Below are positions 58,388-64,000 of a DNA stretch of 64,000 nt, piece by piece. The notes beneath the pieces were generated by a model. The model worked only from the letters and a program-made list of their open reading frames with translations, ran no database searches and was not told where the DNA came from. The position numbers and the translations under genes were made by a program. How positions within the stretch are numbered: position 1 is the stretch's first letter; the number at the start of each line of letters is the position of its first letter. The DNA comes from [Eubacterium] yurii subsp. margaretiae ATCC 43715. GTDB taxonomy: Bacteria > Bacillota > Clostridia > Peptostreptococcales > Filifactoraceae. Location: positions 1,482,158 to 1,546,157 of the forward strand of contig GL405246.1 in the NCBI GenBank assembly GCA_000146855.1, read 5' to 3'.

Positions 58388-58442
58388 TATTAATCCTTTT
58401 TTTATTAATATAGTTTACTATGCTCAGTACACTCATTTTATT

Positions 58443-58937
58443 CTATTCCTCAATTCTTACTTCCAAATCAATAGCTTTGAAAATCACATCTATTCCAAGC
58501 TCATTTTTTACTACTTTTTGAAATAAACCTGCTAATTGGAAGTTATTCAAATCTGTTAAATCATCAGCATCTGGATAATCCTCCATAAGTTGATTGAAAG
58601 TAGAGTCTTCATCATAAGCACATTTACAAATAGTTTCAATATCCAACTTTTTTTCTCTTGTTAGTTCTTCTTTGCTTTCTAAAATGAATCTTTCTCCTTT
58701 GATATCAAGTAATATAGTTTTTTGAATTGGATTTCCAAAATCAAAAAGTTCAGATAATGTGATTTCTAAAGCATTAGCTATCTTATATAAATTTTCTATT
58801 GATATATTCCTTTTCCCACGCTCAACTGCTGCCACATAAGTTCTATCTAAACCACATACAGTTGCGAATTTTTCTTGACTATAACCTTTACTAGTTCTCA
58901 ATTTTCTAATCTCTTGTCCAACCAACTCTTTTATCAT
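58443..58937 (-). CDS. XRE-family regulator paired with the FRG gene
   Basis: The protein has 164 residues. An N-terminal Cro/C1 helix-turn-helix (IRKLRTSKGYSQEKFATVCG, then LDRTYVAAVERGKRN and LYKIANALEI) is joined to about 95 acidic residues of unknown fold. It lies 55 bases upstream of the FRG start and has a promoter with tandem repeats. It could be an antitoxin-like partner or an autoregulator of a two-gene cargo module inserted between virD4 and the channel genes. Confidence 0.88.
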   Translation of the reverse strand: MIKELVGQEIRKLRTSKGYSQEKFATVCGLDRTYVAAVERGKRNISIENLYKIANALEITLSELFDFGNPIQKTILLDIKGERFILESKEELTREKKLDIETICKCAYDEDSTFNQLMEDYPDADDLTDLNNFQLAGLFQKVVKNELGIDVIFKAIDLEVRIEE

Positions 58938-58968
58938 TTGAACCTCCTAACAAAAATATTTTTATTTA

Positions 58969-59012
58969 ATTATACTATTTTTATGACTATAAGTCAACGG
59001 ACTATAAGTCAA
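58969..59012 (-). promoter_or_regulatory. XRE-FRG promoter with two tandem operator repeats
   Basis: On the minus strand TTGACT (58992-58997), 17 bases and TATAAT (58969-58974) form a near-consensus promoter. A 13-base unit TTGACTTATAGTC, itself palindromic (GACT-N3-AGTC), occurs twice at a 15-base period (58985-58997 and 59000-59012); one copy covers the -35 box. Confidence 0.8.
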
Positions 59013-59023
59013 TTTTTGGTTTT

Positions 59024-60829
59024 TTATTGTATATTTATCTTTGTTATTATGGTATTTGAAGTAAGTTTTACTTTATTTCTTGTCTTTATATACTTATCTA
59101 TATCAAACAAATTTCTCTTATCGTAGTCTTGTAAAAGTTTGTAATTCTCATGTTTTGTAATATCATATTTATCAGATAGGAAAGGCCGAACACCTCTAAG
59201 CTGAAAGATACATTTCCCACCGTCCATAACAGTTATTTCATCTTGGCTCATAAGTTCTTTTCCTGTCTTTTGATAATTTAGTCCAAAAGAATTTTGATTT
59301 GATCTTGTTTCTGAGGTATTGTAAAGATCTATAGTTTCCTTACCAAGCGTTTCAGAAAGTTCTTTTAGTGTGGTCTTTTCTTTTCCACCTAAAAATAGGG
59401 TAGAGTCACAGTTTCCTATAATTGTATCTGCATGTTCCTTATAGATTGCCTTTAACTGAGATTGTGCTTGAAGAATAATACTTGCTGAAATCTCTCTACT
59501 TCTAATTGTTGCAATAAGCTTTTCAAACTTTGGAATTAAACCAATATTTGCAAACTCATCTAAAAGACAACGTACATGAATAGGTAGTCTTCCTCCATAA
59601 ACATCATCAGCCTTATCGCAAAGTAAGTTAAATAATTGAGAGTACATAATTGAAACTACAAAGTTGAATGTATCATCTGTATCCGAAATTATGACAAATA
59701 GGGCAGTTTTTCTATCTCCTAATGTATCAAGCTCCAACTCATCTTCTTTCATCAAATCCCTTAGTTCTTGAATATCAAATGGAGCAAGCCTTGCACCACA
59801 AGATATAAGAATAGATTTTGCAGTTTTTCCAGCTGCAAGCTTATATTTCTTATATTGCTTAACTGCAAAATGGGTAGGATTCTTCTTTTCCAGTGCTTCA
59901 AAGAGTCTATCTATCGGATTCATATAATTTTCATCATCTTCTCTAACTTCAGAAGCGTCTATCATATCAAGTAGTGTTGCAAAGTTTTTTTCCTCCATTG
60001 GCGCTTCATACCAAATGTACGCTATAAGTGCAGTATAATATAATTTTTCTGCTTTTACCCAAAAATCTTCTCCGGCCTTTTCTCCCTCTCCCTTAGTGTT
60101 TGCAATTATAGTCTGTACAAGCTTTAAAATATCTTTTTCAGAATGTATATAAGCAAATGGATTGTATTTCATAGACTTTTTAAAGTTGATTGTATTTAAG
60201 ATTTTTATCTCATATCCATTATCCTTGAGCATCTTACCACATTCCAATATTATCGTACCCTTAGGATCGGTAACACAATATGACGAGTGCATTTGCATTA
60301 AGTTTGGTTTTACATAAAACCTCGTCTTACCTGAACCTGAACCTCCGATTACCAACACGTTTTTATTTCTTGCATACTTTGGATTTACAGGTCTGCTATT
60401 CATTGTCAGTCGTTCTGTTCGTGTTAGCAAGATGTTGTTTTGAAACTTCTCGTCCATATATGGCTCGATGTCTTTTTTATTTCCCCATCTTGCGGAGCCA
60501 TATTCTCTGCCATGTCTAAACTTCTTGGCATTTTTACCTTTGGTATAGACAATAAATTTTACTATGGCTACCATAGTTATCCCTGTCAGTATATCTGTAG
60601 AGTGAATGCTTTGAATAAAACTAATGGTACTTAGTTCCAATATACTCTTAAATATTCTATCTATAATATCTCCACCTATATAGCTTCTTACATGATGAGA
60701 AAAAATATTGCCTAAAAAGAAAAATACAAGATAGGGTATGTTTTGCTTTGCAAACTTTGCCTTATCTTGTACTTTAAACAGTCCTTTTATATTTTGTAAT
60801 ACTTCTTTAAATATTCCCGCTGTTATCAA
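59024..60829 (-). CDS. VirD4/TraG-type coupling protein
   Basis: The protein has 601 residues. N-terminal membrane segments are followed by Walker A GGSGSGKTRFYVKPN (about 163), YCVTDPKGT, Walker B CLLDEFANIG (about 425) and the TraG signature ILQAQSQLKAIY. It recruits the relaxase-DNA complex to the channel. The TTG at 60829 lies immediately next to AAAGGAG, an unusually short spacing, so the true start is uncertain. It follows the MT-A70 gene by 8 bases. Confidence 0.93.
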   Translation of the reverse strand: MITAGIFKEVLQNIKGLFKVQDKAKFAKQNIPYLVFFFLGNIFSHHVRSYIGGDIIDRIFKSILELSTISFIQSIHSTDILTGITMVAIVKFIVYTKGKNAKKFRHGREYGSARWGNKKDIEPYMDEKFQNNILLTRTERLTMNSRPVNPKYARNKNVLVIGGSGSGKTRFYVKPNLMQMHSSYCVTDPKGTIILECGKMLKDNGYEIKILNTINFKKSMKYNPFAYIHSEKDILKLVQTIIANTKGEGEKAGEDFWVKAEKLYYTALIAYIWYEAPMEEKNFATLLDMIDASEVREDDENYMNPIDRLFEALEKKNPTHFAVKQYKKYKLAAGKTAKSILISCGARLAPFDIQELRDLMKEDELELDTLGDRKTALFVIISDTDDTFNFVVSIMYSQLFNLLCDKADDVYGGRLPIHVRCLLDEFANIGLIPKFEKLIATIRSREISASIILQAQSQLKAIYKEHADTIIGNCDSTLFLGGKEKTTLKELSETLGKETIDLYNTSETRSNQNSFGLNYQKTGKELMSQDEITVMDGGKCIFQLRGVRPFLSDKYDITKHENYKLLQDYDKRNLFDIDKYIKTRNKVKLTSNTIITKINIQ

Positions 60830-60837
60830 CTCCTTTC

Positions 60838-61380
60838 CTAATCAGAACTCAGAGAAATATCAGAAATTACTTCATTTCCCCATACATCCCATCCATACGT
60901 TTTATTTCTGGCAAATAATTCAATACGTTTCATATCTCCAACAAGTTCTACAATTTTATCTCTTACTATATCTGGCTTTTTACTATGACCTTCAATCGGA
61001 GAAAAAATGAGCTGATGAACTTTATTTGATTTCCTTTTTGGCATTCCTCTCTTTGCAAGCAAACATATCTCAGTATTGCTTCTTGTCCAATGTCCAAGCT
61101 CAAAGAAAGGAGTTTGCTTTTTTTTGTTTAATTTAACCCACACAAAAGCAACAGTTTTATACTCAAACCCCCAAGCATTAATTACTTTGAATCCCTCAGT
61201 CAACTGGGGAAATGTAACCCATAGGAACAATAAACTATCTGGAGATACTATTTCTTTAACAGGTAATGCACAAATGTCTTCAATCTCCATTGTTTTGTAT
61301 TGTTCTTCTGCTATCCCTTGACCTATATTTTTTTCATATTTCCAAGGTGGATCAGCATAAACAATGCTATACCTTTCCAA
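60838..61380 (-). CDS. MT-A70-family adenine methyltransferase
   Basis: The protein has 180 residues. It starts with the catalytic motif YADPPWKY (DPPW at 10-13) and ends with an RIELFARNKTYGWDVWGNE block, the MT-A70 signature. It should methylate adenine in DNA, giving the ICE protection against restriction. The start is a TTG at 61380 with GAAAGGGGG seven bases before it. It lies between PcfB and VirD4 genes. Confidence 0.93.
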   Translation of the reverse strand: MERYSIVYADPPWKYEKNIGQGIAEEQYKTMEIEDICALPVKEIVSPDSLLFLWVTFPQLTEGFKVINAWGFEYKTVAFVWVKLNKKKQTPFFELGHWTRSNTEICLLAKRGMPKRKSNKVHQLIFSPIEGHSKKPDIVRDKIVELVGDMKRIELFARNKTYGWDVWGNEVISDISLSSD

Positions 61381-61474
61381 AATTCACCCCCTTTCTTTCT
61401 AAGTAATAATTTCATACTTTTTATATTTTTTTATAAATACATATATATTTCAATTCCTTTTTTAATAAAATGAA

Positions 61475-61508
61475 AAAACTCACTATATTTAAAATTACAG
61501 TGAGTTTT
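61475..61508 (-). terminator. Intrinsic terminator after the PcfB gene
   Basis: Perfect 10-base arms AAAACTCACT/AGTGAGTTTT with a 14-base loop are followed on the minus strand by a T run, about 36 bases past the PcfB stop. Confidence 0.85.
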
Positions 61509-61543
61509 ATAAAACTTCATATCTTTTTATTCTCTTAATTAAC

Positions 61544-62029
61544 TTATAAGCTTTGCTCCTTCTGCTTATTCTTAACTTTGTCCTTATAGACAGTATTTTT
61601 CATCATATCCTTAAACTTCTCAATATTTTTTCGAATAGATTCTTTTCTCTCAGCCTTCTTTTCTAATGTTGCAAGTGCATTTCTAAAAGCTTTATCCATT
61701 ACTTTCATGTCTTTGGTTTGAAAAAAAACTGAGTATTTACCAGTTTCCTTATCTTTCATTACAGAAAAATTTACTCCATATTTGTTTAATTCCTTTTTTA
61801 ACTCTTTTAAGTCTGTTTTTTCTATAGATATTTCCTCAAGCTGTCCTTTTTTGATTAAGTCTTTTAGCTTTAATTCATTTCCATTTTCTTTAACGAATTT
61901 TTCAAGTCCTCCATGTTTTTTTGCTTTTTTCATAAGTTTTTTCAACAAGTTTAAAAGAATTTTTGCTGTTAGTTTAGTAGTTTCAACCTCAAGACTTAGT
62001 GTCTTTCTTGCTATATCTTCGTTTACCAT
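61544..62029 (-). CDS. PcfB-family (DUF3801) conjugation protein
   Basis: The protein has 161 residues, strongly basic, with a helical N-terminus (LSLEVETTKLTAKILLNLLK), a DLKELKKELNKYGVNFSVMK core and a lysine-rich tail. This is the PcfB/DUF3801 family, found next to coupling proteins and thought to assist the relaxosome. The ATG overlaps the stop of the DUF6017 gene (TAATG), and its ribosome site GAGGAGG lies in that gene's last codons. Confidence 0.88.
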   Translation of the reverse strand: MVNEDIARKTLSLEVETTKLTAKILLNLLKKLMKKAKKHGGLEKFVKENGNELKLKDLIKKGQLEEISIEKTDLKELKKELNKYGVNFSVMKDKETGKYSVFFQTKDMKVMDKAFRNALATLEKKAERKESIRKNIEKFKDMMKNTVYKDKVKNKQKEQSL

Positions 62030-63033
62030 TAAATTCCTCCTCTCATATTGTAACTTACAAGTGCTGAGTAATGTGCATCTATTTCGCTTGGCGCATTATA
62101 CGCTGCGGTTAGAATAAATGCTCTTACATTTCTAATCTTATACTCATTTTCTTTAAGCACTATGGATAAATATTCTAAATGCTCAGCTTTAAGCTTTTTA
62201 AATCTTTCTTTTACTATTTGTGACGGAAGCTTAGTCTGATTGATTTTTACTGTTTCCTTATCGTCAAGCACCATTACATCTGCTAATATCTTCAGTATAT
62301 CATCAAATTCTTTTGCAATAAATTTGTTACCTAATTCAAGGTGTTCATAATATCCTACCTGCTTTCTTAATTCATTTAAGGATTGTTCATATATGTCTTT
62401 GTCCTTTCTTTTAACCTGTCCATCATTCCTCTCTTTATTTTGCAAATATTCTTTATCTATGATAGATTGGTGGATGGAATTATCTGTAGTATTATTTGTA
62501 GTAATCTCTGGTAATGCTTGTGGCATAATGCCATTTTGCATTGATAGATTTTGCTCTGATGCATCGGTGCATTTTGCACTTTTGGATTGGTAGATTTTGC
62601 TCTCTTCCATTGGTGCATTTTGCACTAATGCAGTAGGTATAGTTTTTTCTAAAGTTTTCACCTCCTCTATTTTCTTTTTATTTTGAATTTCAGTATAAAG
62701 CTCCTCTAACTTTTCTGTATTTATGGTATACCACTTTGTCTTATCTCTTGGATCTTTATTATAATTCCCTACAAGTAGAAAGCCCGCTTTTTCTAACTTT
62801 ACAAAAGTTCTTTTTACGGTATCTACGCTCATATAGTCAAAGTCGTTTTCTTGCCAAGCTCTTATTGAGTTATATGTCCAGTATCTTCCGTTATAATAGT
62901 TATTACCTGACTTCTTATTAATTTCTATCCAATAGTTTATCTGCTGTAAGATAAGTGCTTCATTTAAACCTATTTCTCTTGCCAATGTTTTATTAGCAAT
63001 TATTGGCTGTTCATCAAATAAATAAATACTCAT
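62029..63033 (-). CDS. DUF6017 replication initiator-like protein
   Basis: The protein has 334 residues. The first 120 form a RepA/DnaD-like winged helix (FDEQPIIANKTLAREIGLNE, then YWTYNSIRAWQ and DTVKRTFVKLEKAGFL). A low-complexity linker with serine and glutamine follows, and the C-terminal DUF6017 core ends with IRNVRAFILTAAYNAPSE. In Tn1549-like elements it heads the transfer module and probably starts replication of the excised circle. AAAGGAG precedes the ATG. Confidence 0.88.
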   Translation of the reverse strand: MSIYLFDEQPIIANKTLAREIGLNEALILQQINYWIEINKKSGNNYYNGRYWTYNSIRAWQENDFDYMSVDTVKRTFVKLEKAGFLLVGNYNKDPRDKTKWYTINTEKLEELYTEIQNKKKIEEVKTLEKTIPTALVQNAPMEESKIYQSKSAKCTDASEQNLSMQNGIMPQALPEITTNNTTDNSIHQSIIDKEYLQNKERNDGQVKRKDKDIYEQSLNELRKQVGYYEHLELGNKFIAKEFDDILKILADVMVLDDKETVKINQTKLPSQIVKERFKKLKAEHLEYLSIVLKENEYKIRNVRAFILTAAYNAPSEIDAHYSALVSYNMRGGI

Positions 63034-63072
63034 CTAAAAGCTCTCCTTTCCATATTTTTTAGCATAGAAAAA

Positions 63073-63094
63073 GACGATAGATTTTTCTATCGCC
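63073..63094 (-). terminator. Terminator-like hairpin before the DUF6017 gene
   Basis: Eight-base arms GGCGATAG/CTATCGTC (one wobble) with a 6-base loop are followed on the minus strand by five T, 30 bases after the CD1845-like stop. Confidence 0.75.
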
Positions 63095-63124
63095 TCGCAT
63101 TTTTATTATAGAGCCTAAAATTTT

Positions 63125-63409
63125 TTAGATTGATTTTATTGCTTCATTGATTCCCTGTATAAAAGCTATTATTGCCTCTCCAATCATCGGTATCCCGTAA
63201 GGACTTAATAAAAATCCTAATATCAGGGCTTCTATTGCCGCTTTATTGTTGTGCAGCATAAAGAACGAACCTATTGCCACAAATACACACATTAGCATCA
63301 TTAAATATAGGATTGCTGAGCCTATACTAAGCAAGAATGTAAGAAAGGCAGTTAAAATACTTAACAGTAAGCTGATTGGGAATAAGATTATTTTTATTAT
63401 CCATCTCAT
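63125..63409 (-). CDS. CD1845-family small membrane protein
   Basis: The protein has 94 residues, nearly all hydrophobic: segments near 5-25, 27-50 and 60-82, with ALILGFLLSPYGIPMIGEAI near the end. It matches the CD1845 family at the edge of Tn1549-like transfer modules. Function is unknown. Its ATG directly follows the stop of a 21-codon frame, suggesting translational coupling. Confidence 0.82.
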   Translation of the reverse strand: MRWIIKIILFPISLLLSILTAFLTFLLSIGSAILYLMMLMCVFVAIGSFFMLHNNKAAIEALILGFLLSPYGIPMIGEAIIAFIQGINEAIKSI

Positions 63410-63475
63410 TTATCTAACCACCTTCCCTAATGGAAGAAGTAATATGATGGATAGAAATATTTTATTACATATCAT
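63410..63475 (-). CDS. 21-residue leader frame coupled to the CD1845-like gene
   Basis: An ATG at 63475 has a strong AAAAGGAGG upstream. The frame encodes MICNKIFLSIILLLPLGK and three more residues, and its TAA joins the next ATG without a gap (TAAATG). The hydrophobic peptide could be a membrane microprotein or only a device to set translation of the next gene, whose own upstream region has no comparable site. Confidence 0.55.
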   Translation of the reverse strand: MICNKIFLSIILLLPLGKVVR

Positions 63476-63517
63476 AAATTCCTCCTTTTTATATTGATTT
63501 TACGCTTTAAAAAATAA

Positions 63518-63568
63518 GGGACACAGTGCTGAAAGCTCATATTTATCAAACTTTTTTCTCTGTATCCC
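63518..63568 (-). terminator. Hairpin closing the CRISPR transcript
   Basis: Arms GGGATACAG (63560-63568) and CTGTGTCCC (63518-63526), with one wobble, flank a 33-base loop and are followed on the minus strand by TTATTTTTT. It lies just past the degenerate last repeat, where a leftward CRISPR transcript should end, and it also shields the ICE genes. Confidence 0.6.
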
Positions 63569-63574
63569 TATTAT

Positions 63575-63937
63575 ATCTCAAACCCAATCTGGTGATATTC
63601 AAATTGCATTGCTTAAAGATTTGAGAATACAGTATAAACAATTTACATTCCAATCTGGTGATATTCAAATCCACACAAGTACAAGCAAAATTAAGCAAAT
63701 TAACTAAATTTACATTCCAATCTGGTGATATTCAAATTAAAAAACCTTATAGATATTCCTGCTAAGATATTAAATTTACATTCCAATCTGGTGATATTCA
63801 AATTTAGTGATTAGCACCGCAAGGCGACATCCGTGATGTATTTACATTCCAATCTGGTGATATTCAAATCATCAATCCATTTGCATTTTTCTGATATTTC
63901 CCTTTTGATTTACATTCCAATCTGGTGATATTCAAAT
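63575..63937 (-). CRISPR. CRISPR array, six repeats of 30 bp, type I-B-like
   Basis: Five identical 30-bp repeats start at 63641, 63708, 63774, 63840 and 63908. A sixth at 63575-63604 keeps its last 20 bases but is degenerate in its first 10. Spacers are 36, 37, 36, 36 and 38 bases. Read on the minus strand the repeat begins ATTTGAATATC and ends GGAATGTAAAT, the same 3' end I recall for the C. difficile type I-B repeat. The degenerate repeat marks the leader-distal end, so the leader should lie at the right and transcription run leftward. No cas gene is in the window. Confidence 0.95.
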
Positions 63938-64000
63938 CCGTACTTAATATTATCACATATTTACTGATTTTGAAAGTACTTTTTTGTCGACCTTGATATT
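63938..64000 (-). promoter_or_regulatory. Probable start of the CRISPR leader
   Basis: These 63 AT-rich bases follow the last perfect repeat and hold no further repeat. By array polarity they should be the leader, which continues beyond the window. No promoter element can be fixed. Confidence 0.4.

Overview
The window looks like the chromosome of a low-GC, anaerobic Firmicute of the Clostridia, probably related to Peptostreptococcaceae. The reasons are very AT-rich DNA, strong AGGAGG ribosome sites, a selenocysteine tRNA, a CRISPR repeat whose 3' end resembles the C. difficile type I-B repeat as I remember it, and a Tn1549-like conjugative element. The species cannot be named from the sequence alone.

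Positions 1-17181 read as ordinary chromosome. They hold an FtsA-like ATPase cut by the window edge, RNase H, a secreted thrombospondin-type-3 protein with a small membrane protein upstream, selC (tRNA-Sec), ung, a divergent TldE/PmbA-like protein, ruvC, and an operon of namZ-like muramidase, a CobQ homologue without glutaminase residues and a DEAD-box helicase. Next come a cysteine-type glutathione peroxidase with thioredoxin reductase, and a 1017-residue SARP/BTAD-NTPase-TPR regulator. An IS30-family element (about 17200-18298) marks the edge of the accessory DNA.

Positions 18316-25422 hold a cargo cluster on the minus strand. A TetR regulator precedes an S component, EcfT, a double-ATPase EcfA and two half-size ABC exporter-type proteins. 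Matching palindromic operators lie upstream of tetR and of the transporter operon.

Positions 25430-63480 form the body of an integrative conjugative element (ICE) of the Tn1549/CD1108 type. A hairpin-rich candidate oriT, MobC and a MOBP relaxase read rightward. Everything else reads leftward: CD1845-like protein, DUF6017 replication protein, PcfB, MT-A70 methylase, VirD4, an OB-fold/Maff2 reading frame, a VirB6-like channel, PrgI, VirB4, a C40 peptidase, DUF4315, DUF4366, topoisomerase III, a Dcm methylase, a 2662-residue SNF2/methylase protein and an SSB-like protein. At least eight intrinsic-terminator-like hairpins punctuate this module. No integrase or excisionase is visible and neither end of the element could be defined.

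Three compact cargo modules interrupt the conjugation genes, and two have their own promoter and palindromic operator. (1) An XRE regulator, type III Mod, type III Res and a 1255-residue membrane-inserted YobI/KAP-like NTPase form one tightly packed operon at 27363-35992; this is the best candidate for an unusual defence system. (2) A DUF3800-like protein at 44791-46041 has its own terminator. (3) An XRE regulator with an FRG-domain protein lies at 57261-59012; the FRG gene is interrupted by a one-base shift in an A7 tract.

At the right edge (63575-63937) is a six-repeat CRISPR array. It is most likely transcribed leftward and ends at a hairpin before the ICE genes. No cas genes are in the window.
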